A stretch of DNA of 64,000 nucleotides, from contig NZ_JAAVVB010000003.1 of the NCBI RefSeq assembly GCF_018449775.1, positions 310,001 to 374,000 of the forward strand, written 5' to 3'. This document shows positions 28,619 to 37,111 of the stretch, in pieces. The notes under the pieces are model-generated. The model was not told the origin of the DNA. It made no database searches and saw only the letters and a list, made by a program, of their open reading frames with translations. A program made the translations under genes and the position numbers. This DNA is from Mucilaginibacter sp. dw_454. GTDB lineage: Bacteria > Bacteroidota > Bacteroidia > Sphingobacteriales > Sphingobacteriaceae. The number at the start of each line of letters is the position of its first letter. Position 1 is the stretch's first letter.

Positions 28619-28703
28619 TGTCATTGCGAGGAGTGAAACGACGTGGCAATCGCACGCGTTCTGCTTTTCTCTTTGCGATTGCCACGCTACGCTCGCAATG
28701 ACA
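28619..28703. repeat. Inverted repeat, family A
   Basis: Begins TGTCATTGCGAGGAGTGAAA and ends with CTACGCTCGCAATGACA, arms almost complementary (GTGGCAATCGC / GCGATTGCCAC). About 85 bases between photolyase and epimerase genes. Confidence 0.85.
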
Positions 28704-28709
28704 GTGTGG

Positions 28710-29621
28710 TTATGCTTTATAAATATCCTTCAGCGCCCAAACCAATGTAGGATATTTAAACTTAAATCCGGCTTCCTCAATTTTTTGTGCCGATCCTTTT
28801 TGGCTGCTTAGCACCATGCTGCTCATTTCGCCAAGCACCAGTTCTAAAGCAAAACCCGGCACACGGGGTAACCACAATGGTCTATGTATTTCTTTAGCTA
28901 TTGCTTTGGTTAATTGTTTATTAGTTACCGGGTTAGGGGCTACCATATTATAGTCGCCGCTAAGGTTTTCATTCTCGATGGCATACAGGTACATGTCTAT
29001 CACATCCTCTTCGTGTATCCATGATACCCATTGCTTGCCGCTGCCTAACGGCGCGCCTACGCCAAATTGTATCGGTTTGGCTAAAACCGGTAAAGCCCCG
29101 CCCTTGGCATCAAGCACTATGCCGGTTCTGAACTTTACTAAGCGCAGGCCGAAACCTTCGCCAACATCAACAGCATGTTCCCATTGCAGGCTTACGTTTG
29201 CCAGGAAGTCGGTGCCGGGGGCGCTATTTTCGGTTAGTAGCGTGTCGGCCCTGTCGCCATAATAACTAATGCCCGACGCTGATATAACAGCTTTAACGGT
29301 ATGCTGTGGTTTAGCTTTAAGCAGTTTATAAATTAGCCCTATTGATTTGGTACGGCTTTCAATGATCTCTTTTTTACGCTTTTCGGTCCAGCGGCCGTCG
29401 CCAACATTAGCCCCTGCAAGATGTATAATGGTATCGACACCGTTGATGCAATTTTCATCGATCTGATTTTTAGTAACGTCCCAGATAAAAGTAGTTACTT
29501 CGGGGTTAGTGCCGGGCGTGCGGCTAAGGTGATTTACCTGATAACCTTTGCCTAATAAAAGATCCGTTAGCTTGCGGCCAATTAGCCCTGTGCCGCCGGT
29601 AAGTAGAATGCGTTTGCTCAT
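28710..29621 (-). CDS. TIGR01777-family NAD(P)-dependent epimerase/dehydratase
   Basis: Short-chain dehydrogenase-like protein of 303 residues. The start MSKRILLTGGTGLIGRKL is the natural N-terminal strand. An in-frame ATG 15 codons upstream was rejected because the -7 box at 29637 lies between. The glycine loop TGGTGLIG (8-15) binds NAD(P). TIIHLAGANVG and the SASGISYYG segment (catalytic region) are also seen. A C-terminal DUF1731-type block (PGFALELVLGEMSSMVL, GFKFKYPTL) completes the YfcH/TIGR01777 architecture. The substrate is unknown in this family. Single gene with its own promoter. Confidence 0.9.
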   Translation of the reverse strand: MSKRILLTGGTGLIGRKLTDLLLGKGYQVNHLSRTPGTNPEVTTFIWDVTKNQIDENCINGVDTIIHLAGANVGDGRWTEKRKKEIIESRTKSIGLIYKLLKAKPQHTVKAVISASGISYYGDRADTLLTENSAPGTDFLANVSLQWEHAVDVGEGFGLRLVKFRTGIVLDAKGGALPVLAKPIQFGVGAPLGSGKQWVSWIHEEDVIDMYLYAIENENLSGDYNMVAPNPVTNKQLTKAIAKEIHRPLWLPRVPGFALELVLGEMSSMVLSSQKGSAQKIEEAGFKFKYPTLVWALKDIYKA

Positions 29622-29636
29622 TGAATGTGTTAACAG

Positions 29637-29644
29637 CAAAGGTA
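29637..29644 (-). promoter_or_regulatory. -7 box of the TIGR01777 epimerase gene
   Basis: On the minus strand TACCTTTG matches TAnnTTTG and ends 15 bases before the ATG. Expected leader about 12 bases. No TTG at the -33 distance was found. Confidence 0.4.
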
Positions 29645-29682
29645 GGGCAGGTGTTTGGGATGGCAATGTATTTTACAATAAT

Positions 29683-29762
29683 TGTCATCCTGAGCGTAGC
29701 GAAGGATCTTGTATAAGCGATTGGTAAAACGTATAAGATCCTTCGCTATGCTCAGGATGACA
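29683..29762. repeat. Inverted repeat, family B
   Basis: Begins TGTCATCCTGAGCGTAGCGA and ends CGCTATGCTCAGGATGACA. The arms are nearly perfect complements with a 25-base centre. Sister of the element at 4865-4959. Confidence 0.88.
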
Positions 29763-29775
29763 AACTGTTTTTAAG

Positions 29776-29806
29776 CTCCTCCCCTTTGGGGAGGCCGGGA
29801 GAGGTG
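29776..29806. repeat. Short family E repeat abutting SNF2 stop
   Basis: CTCCTCCCCTTTGGGGAGG followed by GGAGAGGTG ends directly before the TAA (minus strand, 29807-29809) of the SNF2 gene. A terminator role is plausible. Confidence 0.6.
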
Positions 29807-32701
29807 TTACCCCAAAATCTCCCTAATATCATCCGCAGAAAGCGACTTGATAAAACTATCCTCAGTAGTAATCAATGCACGCGACATGCTTAATTTGCGC
29901 TGCTGCAGGGCCAGGATCTTTTCTTCGACCGTGTCTTTGGTAATGAACTTGTAGATGAACACGTTTTTTGTTTGGCCGATGCGGTGCGTACGGTCGATAG
30001 CCTGCTGCTCAACCGCCGGGTTCCACCAGGGGTCGAGGATAAAAACGTAATCGGCTTCGGTAAGGTTAAGGCCCACACCACCGGCTTTGATGGATATCAG
30101 GAACACACGGGTGTTCTTATCCTCCTGGAATTGCTTCACCACATCGCCGCGGTTTTGAGTAGCGCCGTCCAGGTATACGTAAGGGATCTTTTGCTCGTCG
30201 AAATAATTACGGTAAATGCTTAGCTGCTTCACAAATTGCGAGAAGATGAGCACTTTGTGTCCACCGTCCAATACTGTATTTAACGTGTGCGTAACGTTCT
30301 CGAATTTGCCTGAGTCGCCCTCATAATTCTGGTCGATCATGTAGGGGTGGTTGGCAATCTGGCGCAGCTTGGTTAGCCCCTGTAATACCTGGATCTGGCT
30401 TTTGGCAAAAGTGCCATCCTCCAGGCTACGCAGTAGCTCATTACGGTATTCTGATTTTACCTCTTCATATACCGAAGCCTGTTCTTCGCTCATCTGGCAA
30501 TAGAACAAGTTTTCGGTTTTAGGCGGCAGCTCGGTAGCTACCTGCTCTTTGGTGCGGCGCAGTACAAAAGGTTTGATGAGCGCCTGCAGTTTGCGGGCCT
30601 TTTCTTCGTCTTTTTTCTTTTCTATGGGCGTTACAAACTCGTTCATAAAATACTGCTGCGAACCTAGCAGCCCCGGATTAATAAACGACATCTGCGTCCA
30701 CAGATCATTCACCGAGTTTTCTACGGGCGTACCGCTCAAGATCAGTTTAAAGCGCGATTTTAACTGCTTAACAGATTGATAAGATTTTGACGACGGATTT
30801 TTGATGTTCTGACTTTCGTCCAAGATCACGTAATCAAAAAAGTAACTTTTAAACAGCTCCACGTCAATACGGGTAATGCCGTAGGTTGTAATAACGACAT
30901 CATAATTGGCAAATACCTCTGGCGATTTATAGCGGAACGTACCGGTATGCACCATGAGCCGCAGCTTGGGTGCAAACTTTTTGGCCTCATTAAGCCAGTT
31001 GTAAATCAGCGAGGTAGGCATGATAACCAGTGAAGTACTTTTGCCACCGTCGGCCTCGGTATCTTCTTTATGTTTTTGCAGCAGGGCCAGGGTTTGTATG
31101 GTTTTACCCAAGCCCATATCATCGGCTAAACAGCCGCCAAAATGAAAGTTCTTTAAAAAGTGGAACCAGTTATAGCCAGCCTGCTGATATGGCCTTAAAC
31201 TGCCCGAAAAGGTCTCAGGTTGCGCTATGTCTTCTAAATGGTCAAAGTCCATCAGCTTTTGCAGCTTGCGGTTCATGGTTACCTCGGCCATCTCACCGCT
31301 GGCCAGGTCATTTACTAATCCCAGATGATGGCGGCGCAATTTGATCTGATCGCCCGGCTCGCTGAAATGTAGTAAGTTTCCGTATTGCGAGAACCATTGC
31401 TCGGGTATCACCGCCACCTCGCCCGACGGTAGGGTAAATTCCTTTTTATGATTAAGGATATGATTTTTTAGTTGGATGAACGGAATTTTATACGGCCCGA
31501 AATAAACAAAGGCGTTGATATCGAACCAGTCGTTGTCCTCCTTAACCTCCAGGTCTATCTTGCTGGTTCCAAACACGTAGCGTTTTTGACCCTCGGGTTG
31601 CTCAATCTCAAAACCTTCGTGTTTCAGTTCGTCATGATGCTGGTTAAGCCATTCAAAAATAGAGTGCGCCTGGTTGGTGTCATCATCCTTATGTACCACC
31701 TCGAGGTTTTGAAACAGTGACGACACTGTTTTTAAGCCCCAACCCTCTAATAGAGTGAGTTTATTCTTCTCCCAGGTTACCGAGCGTTTTATGCGGTGGA
31801 AGGTGTAATTATCACCATCGCGCTCCATGCGGACGGAAATATTCCTGCCATCGCCGTAAGGGAAAATATAGCCGGCGTATTTAAAATATAATTGCAATTG
31901 CGAAGTGCCGCCCTCAACGTAGATAGGTTTAAGCATGGGGATGGCCTCATGCTTTTCAGTATCAATGGTAAAACCTTCGGCGTAAACGTTGTGCTTTTCG
32001 ATTAAAGGTGCCACAAACTTTTCGAAGTATGATTGCTCTGACGATCGTGGTATAGCGATATAGCGTTTATTGAGAAAAGGCACCAGTTTTTTACCTTCGA
32101 TCTCTTTATCGAAATGATAAAGCGTGTCATCCATCAGCATCCAGGCCGGTTGGTTACAGATGATCTCGGCATTTTTGAACATGAACTCAATGCGCATGCC
32201 CTGGTATTTGATGGTAGGGAAGTAGCGAATCTCCTCCTCATTGCGCCTAAAGTGGAACAATACCGACGCTGACTCCCCGGCTATTTTAACCTCGCGCTCG
32301 GCAGGGTAGCCCTCTTTGCTCATGACGTAGATCTGCCTGTCGCCTAACAGGTTCAGGGCCTCGGCCATGCGTTTTTCTATCTTAGGACGTATGGTCTCAA
32401 AAAATTGATCGGTAAAAATTTTGGCAAAAAACTCCGACGGGCGAATAGGCTTTTTATGAAACTTTTTGATGACGTTGCCCTGCTCCATCTCCTCTAAAAT
32501 TTTAATGAGCTTGATATCGATATCATCGACACAGGCAGAAAACTCGGTAGCAGTGTTAGAGAAAAGGCGCTGGTGGGTTAATGAAAATTCGCCATTAGGG
32601 TTTAGTTGGACCACGTGAGGCTCAATAACATAGCCCAGGTATTCATGCTTGGCAATGGCATAAATAATCTGGCAGGGTTTTGAACTATCGACGCGTAACA
32701 T
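29807..32701 (-). CDS. SNF2-family DNA helicase/ATPase
   Basis: Large superfamily 2 ATPase of 964 residues, presumably translocating on DNA to remodel protein-DNA or nucleic-acid complexes. The N-terminal 480 residues are a bacterial SNF2-associated extension, with no named domain recognised. Helicase lobe 1 has Walker A DDMGLGKT near residue 530, motif Ia, and the Walker B variant DESQ near residue 629. Motif III is LILSGTPVENS. Lobe 2 contains VLIFSQFVKQL, SIKAGGVGLNL and QAIDRTHRIGQ (the arginine-finger block). The start MLRVDSSKP is the first ATG of the frame. It is flanked by repeats on both sides and is apparently a single-gene unit. Client unknown. Confidence 0.94.
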   Translation of the reverse strand: MLRVDSSKPCQIIYAIAKHEYLGYVIEPHVVQLNPNGEFSLTHQRLFSNTATEFSACVDDIDIKLIKILEEMEQGNVIKKFHKKPIRPSEFFAKIFTDQFFETIRPKIEKRMAEALNLLGDRQIYVMSKEGYPAEREVKIAGESASVLFHFRRNEEEIRYFPTIKYQGMRIEFMFKNAEIICNQPAWMLMDDTLYHFDKEIEGKKLVPFLNKRYIAIPRSSEQSYFEKFVAPLIEKHNVYAEGFTIDTEKHEAIPMLKPIYVEGGTSQLQLYFKYAGYIFPYGDGRNISVRMERDGDNYTFHRIKRSVTWEKNKLTLLEGWGLKTVSSLFQNLEVVHKDDDTNQAHSIFEWLNQHHDELKHEGFEIEQPEGQKRYVFGTSKIDLEVKEDNDWFDINAFVYFGPYKIPFIQLKNHILNHKKEFTLPSGEVAVIPEQWFSQYGNLLHFSEPGDQIKLRRHHLGLVNDLASGEMAEVTMNRKLQKLMDFDHLEDIAQPETFSGSLRPYQQAGYNWFHFLKNFHFGGCLADDMGLGKTIQTLALLQKHKEDTEADGGKSTSLVIMPTSLIYNWLNEAKKFAPKLRLMVHTGTFRYKSPEVFANYDVVITTYGITRIDVELFKSYFFDYVILDESQNIKNPSSKSYQSVKQLKSRFKLILSGTPVENSVNDLWTQMSFINPGLLGSQQYFMNEFVTPIEKKKDEEKARKLQALIKPFVLRRTKEQVATELPPKTENLFYCQMSEEQASVYEEVKSEYRNELLRSLEDGTFAKSQIQVLQGLTKLRQIANHPYMIDQNYEGDSGKFENVTHTLNTVLDGGHKVLIFSQFVKQLSIYRNYFDEQKIPYVYLDGATQNRGDVVKQFQEDKNTRVFLISIKAGGVGLNLTEADYVFILDPWWNPAVEQQAIDRTHRIGQTKNVFIYKFITKDTVEEKILALQQRKLSMSRALITTEDSFIKSLSADDIREILG

Positions 32702-32746
32702 GAGCTTCTGAAAAAAAATTAAGAGAAGCTACATCAACAAAAAATT

Positions 32747-32754
32747 CAAACCTA
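32747..32754 (-). promoter_or_regulatory. Possible -7 box of the SNF2 gene
   Basis: On the minus strand TAGGTTTG fits TAnnTTTG, 45 bases before the ATG, without a clear -33. An AGCTTCT / AGAAGCT inverted repeat lies between box and gene (32703-32729). Confidence 0.35.
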
Positions 32755-32826
32755 AACAGAATTTGCTTTAAACCGAAATGAAAGGTGTTAAATAATTATT
32801 AACAATGAGGTGTGTGGATAACCTAT

Positions 32827-32902
32827 TGTCATTGCGAGGAGAAACGACGAAGCAATCGCGAACTTTGCAACGTGCGATTGCCACGCTACGCTCGCAATGA
32901 CA
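32827..32902. repeat. Inverted repeat, family A
   Basis: Starts TGTCATTGCGAGGAGAAACG and ends CGATTGCCACGCTACGCTCGCAATGACA split over two arms with a short centre. It lies between the dapF stop and the SNF2 start. Confidence 0.85.
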
Positions 32903-32920
32903 GCTTGGAGTTAATTAACC

Positions 32921-33706
32921 TTAAACTTCCACTTCTCCCGCAAAAACCAACATCGCAGGCCCTTCCAAAAAGATATTGGTAAACGAGATCCCATTATAAT
33001 CAAAACGGATATTCAGATTGCCGCCTAATACTTTAATGGGGGTTTGTATGCTGCCGGTTTGGTTATGATGTTTGGCCATGGCTAAGGCTACAGCTGTTAC
33101 GCCGGTACCGCAGGCGTAAGTTTCGTCCTCTACACCGCGCTCGAAGGTGCGTACAAAGTAGCCGCTGTCTGCAGGTTCTACAAAGTTTACGTTAATGCCG
33201 TTGGCTTTATAAGTATCATTATTGCGGATGGCATAACCATCGGCATACACATTTTTATGGTCCAGACCATCGGCAAAAGCTACATAATGCGGCGAACCGG
33301 TATTTAGTACGTAGGCCTCTTCGTCTTGAGTAATGGTATCTACATCAATCATTTGCAGGCTCACCCAATCGCCGTGTTCTGAAATTTTGGCATGATGCGG
33401 ACCGTCTACTGCCAAAAAATCTGTATCTGTGCTGATGATGCCCAGGTGTTTGGCAAAAGCCACAATACAGCGACCACCGTTGCCGCACATACTGCTTGGC
33501 TGGCCGTCGGCATTGTAATAAACCATCTCAAAATCGTAGCCTTCTTTGTATTGAAGAAACATGATACCATCGCCGCCGATACCGAAACGGCGGTCGCACA
33601 GCTTAGAAATCATAGCCGGATTATGGTGATTTACAACGCTTTGGCGGTTATCAACCAAAATAAAATCATTGCCTGCGCCCTGGTATTTATAGAAATGTAT
33701 CTTCAC
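32921..33706 (-). CDS. dapF: Diaminopimelate epimerase
   Basis: Converts LL- to meso-diaminopimelate in lysine and peptidoglycan precursor synthesis; cytosolic. It has 261 residues if started at the GTG read from 33706 (VKIHFYKYQGAGNDF, the family's usual opening). An in-frame ATG further upstream lies inside a family E repeat and was rejected. The two catalytic cysteines sit in MCGNGGRC and YACGTGVTAV, with substrate residues in the same blocks. Divergent from htrA. No good -7 box was found between, so its promoter may lie in or beyond the repeat. Confidence 0.95.
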   Translation of the reverse strand: MKIHFYKYQGAGNDFILVDNRQSVVNHHNPAMISKLCDRRFGIGGDGIMFLQYKEGYDFEMVYYNADGQPSSMCGNGGRCIVAFAKHLGIISTDTDFLAVDGPHHAKISEHGDWVSLQMIDVDTITQDEEAYVLNTGSPHYVAFADGLDHKNVYADGYAIRNNDTYKANGINVNFVEPADSGYFVRTFERGVEDETYACGTGVTAVALAMAKHHNQTGSIQTPIKVLGGNLNIRFDYNGISFTNIFLEGPAMLVFAGEVEV

Positions 33707-33719
33707 AATTGTGTATATT

Positions 33720-33825
33720 AAAGGCCCCACCCAAACCCTCCCCGGTAGGAAGGGCTTCAAATATAAAATTAAATATAATCTACTCCCAAAGTCTCCTCTA
33801 CCGGTGGAGATTTAGAGGGGGCTTA
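33720..33825. repeat. Family E repeat upstream of dapF
   Basis: GCCCCACCCAAACCCTCCCC, GGTAGGAAGGGCTTC and then CTCCTCTACCGGTGGAGA with GGGGGC at the end. Two hairpin units in the pattern of 6430-6522, here lying between divergent genes rather than after a stop. Confidence 0.65.
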
Positions 33826-33912
33826 TATAAGTCAAAAGCCCGGCCAAAACAACATTGCCCTGTCGCGGGTTTAACTTTAACATTTTTTAACATATAAACG
33901 TATAACTAACTG

Positions 33913-33944
33913 TTGTTTATACCGTCTATATGGTATTAAATTTG
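33913..33944 (+). promoter_or_regulatory. Promoter of the Deg protease gene
   Basis: TTG (33913-33915), 21 bases, then TAAATTTG (33937-33944): both parts of the Bacteroidota consensus at about normal spacing. The ATG is 47 bases beyond. Among the best promoter matches in the window. Confidence 0.6.
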
Positions 33945-33991
33945 AGTAGCGAATTTAGCAATTATCAAACAGAAACAATAAGACAGATAAG

Positions 33992-35548
33992 ATGAAAAGA
34001 ATTGGTTTAACATTATTAACTGCTTTTGTAGGCGGCGCTATGGCGTTAGGTACCTACAAAGTGATTGAGAATAAGTATGCTGATAACATGAGCTTTGATG
34101 ATAAGCAACAAGTATACTTTACAAGCAATAAAATGGCGCCTGCTATTACATCATCGGCAGGCGAGGTTGATTTTACACAGGCTGCAGCCGCAGTAACCCC
34201 GGCGGTAGTTTATATCCGCACTACTTATAGCAACACGGCGCAAAACTCGCAGCAAGACCAACTGCAGCGTATGTTTGGCGATATGTTTGGTCAGCGTGGT
34301 GCGCCACAGCGCAGTGAGCCGCAAATGGCATCAGGCTCGGGCGTAATTATTTCGCCTGACGGTTATATCGTAACCAATAACCACGTAGTGGCTAAAGCAG
34401 ATAAGATTGAGATCACCACCAACGATCACCGCCGCTTTACCGCCAAAGTAATTGGCACAGACCCAAATACCGACCTGGCCCTGATTAAAATTGATGGCGA
34501 GAACTTGCCTATAGTAAAACTAGGTAACTCTGACGATGCTAAAGTAGGCGAGTGGGTGTTAGCTGTAGGTAATCCTTTTAACCTGACATCAACTGTTACT
34601 GCGGGTATTGTGAGCGCAAAAGGCCGTGGTATAGGCATTATTGGTTCTGAAGATCAGGACGATGATAACAGCAACCCGTTTGGCCCAACTCGTAATTCAA
34701 ACAAGCCAAAGGTTAAAAGTGGTATAGAATCGTTTATTCAAACAGATGCTGCCATTAACCCGGGTAACAGCGGTGGTGCGTTGGTAAATACTAAAGGCGA
34801 GTTGATTGGTATTAACTCTGCTATCGCATCGCACACCGGCTCATACGAAGGTTATGGTTTTGCCATCCCTATAAACCTTGCTAAAAAGGTATTGAATGAT
34901 ATTAAACAATACGGCGCTGTTAAACGTGGGATGATTGGTGTTACTTTTGCCGATTTAAGTGAAGCTGATAAAAGTGCCGGTTTAAATACCGATAAAACTA
35001 ACGGTTTATACATTACCGGTGTATTACCGGGCAGTGCAGGTGAAGCAGCAGGCTTGAAAGAAGGCGACATTATTACCAAAGTTGAAGGTAACACTGTTTA
35101 TGAGTCGTCTGACTTGCAAGAGCACGTTGCCCGTTTACAACCAGGCGATAAAATTAACCTGACTGTAGCACGTGGTGGGTCAGAGAAAACTGTTGCGGTA
35201 ACGCTTAAAGCGGAAACTGCCGCAAGCCCACGTACTGCTGTGGTTTCAAGATCAGCAACCGAATTATATAACAAACTGGGCGGTAGCTTTATGCCACTGA
35301 ATGCAGCTCAGAAAGCAAAATTCCGCGTTAGTGGTGGCGTAATTGTTACCCAGGTGCGCGAAGGCGGTATCATAGATGAGGCAGAATTGCCAACAGGTAC
35401 CGTGATTACCAATATCAACAAAATGCCGATTAACAGCACAAACGATATTGATAAGGCAGTAACTAACCTGAACAATGGTTTGTTGACCATTAGAGGATAC
35501 TATCCTGATGGTACTAAGTTTAACAACACATTTTCGGTAGATCAATAA
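33992..35548 (+). CDS. degP: HtrA/Deg-type serine protease (two PDZ domains)
   Basis: Periplasmic protease/chaperone that degrades or refolds damaged envelope proteins. It has 518 residues with an N-terminal hydrophobic stretch (MKRIGLTLLTAFVGGAMALG) that serves as signal or anchor. The trypsin-like domain carries His131 (NNHVV), Asp161 (TDLALIKID) and Ser260 (GNSGGAL). An acidic insertion EDQDDD with NSNPF occurs near 220-230. PDZ1 begins about residue 305 (GMIGVTFADLS ... GLKEGDIITK) and a divergent PDZ2 near 430. It has its own promoter and a terminator after the stop. The symbol covers the family, since DegP/DegQ/DegS cannot be told apart here. Confidence 0.93.
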   Translation: MKRIGLTLLTAFVGGAMALGTYKVIENKYADNMSFDDKQQVYFTSNKMAPAITSSAGEVDFTQAAAAVTPAVVYIRTTYSNTAQNSQQDQLQRMFGDMFGQRGAPQRSEPQMASGSGVIISPDGYIVTNNHVVAKADKIEITTNDHRRFTAKVIGTDPNTDLALIKIDGENLPIVKLGNSDDAKVGEWVLAVGNPFNLTSTVTAGIVSAKGRGIGIIGSEDQDDDNSNPFGPTRNSNKPKVKSGIESFIQTDAAINPGNSGGALVNTKGELIGINSAIASHTGSYEGYGFAIPINLAKKVLNDIKQYGAVKRGMIGVTFADLSEADKSAGLNTDKTNGLYITGVLPGSAGEAAGLKEGDIITKVEGNTVYESSDLQEHVARLQPGDKINLTVARGGSEKTVAVTLKAETAASPRTAVVSRSATELYNKLGGSFMPLNAAQKAKFRVSGGVIVTQVREGGIIDEAELPTGTVITNINKMPINSTNDIDKAVTNLNNGLLTIRGYYPDGTKFNNTFSVDQ

Positions 35549-35570
35549 GCTAACGGAAATTAAAGAATAG

Positions 35571-35596
35571 AAAAACCCGGTGATGAGCCGGGTTTT
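35571..35596 (+). terminator. Terminator of the Deg protease gene
   Basis: AAAACCCGG pairs with CCGGGTTTT around a seven-base loop (TGATGAG), followed by a T run. It starts 22 bases past the stop. Confidence 0.88.
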
Positions 35597-35611
35597 TTGT
35601 TTTTCCCAATT

Positions 35612-35697
35612 TGTCATTGCGAGCGTAGCGTGGCAATCGCAAGGAGAAAAGCTTGAACGCGTGCGATTGCCACGTCGTTTCACTCCTCGCAATGACA
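35612..35697. repeat. Inverted repeat, family A
   Basis: Left arm TGTCATTGCGAGCGTAGCG, right arm ending CGTTTCACTCCTCGCAATGACA; the two arms include GTGGCAATCGC / GCGATTGCCAC. About 86 bases between Deg protease and RlmI genes. Confidence 0.85.
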
Positions 35698-35731
35698 AGA
35701 TGGTGAAGGGTTATTAAACCACCGTAATTAC

Positions 35732-35739
35732 TACCTTTG
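35732..35739 (+). promoter_or_regulatory. -7 box of the rRNA methyltransferase gene, near-leaderless
   Basis: TACCTTTG matches TAnnTTTG and ends 5 bases before the ATG at 35745, predicting a leader of one or two bases. The -33 TTG is not obvious. Confidence 0.45.
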
Positions 35740-35744
35740 CGCCC

Positions 35745-36932
35745 ATGATTGACGTTATACTAAAAAAAGGCAAAGAAAAAGCAATACATCACCGCCATCC
35801 CTGGGTTTTTTCTGGGGCGATAGAAAAGGTTAAAGGCAAACCTGCCAATGGCGATATTGTGCGATTGGTGAATGCCGGTGGCGAGTTTCTAGCTTATGGT
35901 TTTTATAACGATCAATCGCGCGTGGCATTGCGACTGCTGGAATGGGACGAAAATGTGCCGGTAGATGAAGCCTGGTTTCGTACCAAAGTTGGCGAAGCTG
36001 TCGCCGGCCGTAACGATATTTTAAGCAATGGCGACACCAATACCTGCCGGTTGATCTTCAGCGAATCTGATTACCTGCCGGGCTTAATCGTCGATAAATA
36101 TGCCGATCATTTGGCGGTGCAGGTGCTAACCTCAGGTATCCAAAACATGATGCCGGTGATCATTGATGAACTGCGTAAACTGCTTAACCCAAAAAGTATT
36201 TTTGATAAGAGCGATGCCTCGTCGCGGCAGCACGAGGGTTTGGACACGGATAACGTGGTATTATTTGGCGATAACCCGCCTGATTCTGTAGCAGTAAAAG
36301 AAAACGGCGTTATCTATAACATCAACATCGCCGAGGGCCAAAAATCAGGCTTTTACTGCGACCAGCGCGATAACCGCCGTATTGTGGCTGCACATACCAA
36401 AGGTAAAAAAGTATTGGATTGCTTTAGCTATACCGGTGGCTTTACGCTGAATGCACTGGCTGGCGGCGCGGCTTCAGTGACGAGCGTTGACAGCTCGGCA
36501 TTGGCAATAGAAACCCTGAAAGAAAACATCAGCCTAAATAAGCTTGACGCTACCAGGCATAGCGCCATTCAATCAGACGTAAACAAACAGCTGCGCGTTT
36601 TTAAAGAAGCCGGCGAGACATTTGATATCATCATACTTGACCCGCCCAAATACGCCCCGTCGCGCTCTGCTTTAGAAAGAGCCTCGCGCGCTTATAAAGA
36701 TTTGAACCGTATTGCCATGCTCCTGCTCAACAAAGGCGGCTTGCTGGCCACTTTCTCCTGCTCAGGCGCTATGGACATGGAAACCTTTAAACAAGTACTG
36801 GCCTGGGCCGCGTTGGACGCCGGTAAGCAGGTGCAGTTCATCGGCCAGTTTTGCCAGCCTGAAGATCATCCTGTGAGGTCATCGTTCCCGGAAGGGGAGT
36901 ATTTAAAGGGTTTGTTTTGCAGAGTGTTTTAG
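35745..36932 (+). CDS. rlmI: PUA-domain rRNA large-subunit methyltransferase (RlmI type)
   Basis: S-adenosylmethionine-dependent enzyme that makes m5C at about position 1962 of 23S rRNA in the E. coli orthologue. It has 395 residues. The N-terminal PUA domain opens ILKKGKEKAIHHRHPWVFSGAIE. The catalytic domain has the SAM motif VLDCFSYTGGFTL near residue 223, acidic VTSVDSS, DPPKYAP near residue 298 and the cysteine in FSCSGAM near residue 337. The first ATG fits the PUA strand exactly. It sits alone behind a family A repeat and a -7 box. Confidence 0.93.
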   Translation: MIDVILKKGKEKAIHHRHPWVFSGAIEKVKGKPANGDIVRLVNAGGEFLAYGFYNDQSRVALRLLEWDENVPVDEAWFRTKVGEAVAGRNDILSNGDTNTCRLIFSESDYLPGLIVDKYADHLAVQVLTSGIQNMMPVIIDELRKLLNPKSIFDKSDASSRQHEGLDTDNVVLFGDNPPDSVAVKENGVIYNINIAEGQKSGFYCDQRDNRRIVAAHTKGKKVLDCFSYTGGFTLNALAGGAASVTSVDSSALAIETLKENISLNKLDATRHSAIQSDVNKQLRVFKEAGETFDIIILDPPKYAPSRSALERASRAYKDLNRIAMLLLNKGGLLATFSCSGAMDMETFKQVLAWAALDAGKQVQFIGQFCQPEDHPVRSSFPEGEYLKGLFCRVF

Positions 36933-37111
36933 GTTGGTCATACAAAGCGAAAGGTGCCGCTCTGATGCTCGAAAAGTAGGCGCTAACGTTAACCTTATTC
37001 AGGTCAATACAACTAAACATTATTTGGCTGCTATTTGATTGAAATAGGAAACCGCTGCTTTTCGGGAACAATTTGATAAACATGGCTTTGCTATTACCCT
37101 TAGCAGAACTG

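Noticed and set aside
33707-33760. Longer dapF start at an upstream ATG
   Set aside because: The added residues come from a family E repeat. The GTG at 33706 gives the normal DapF N-terminus.
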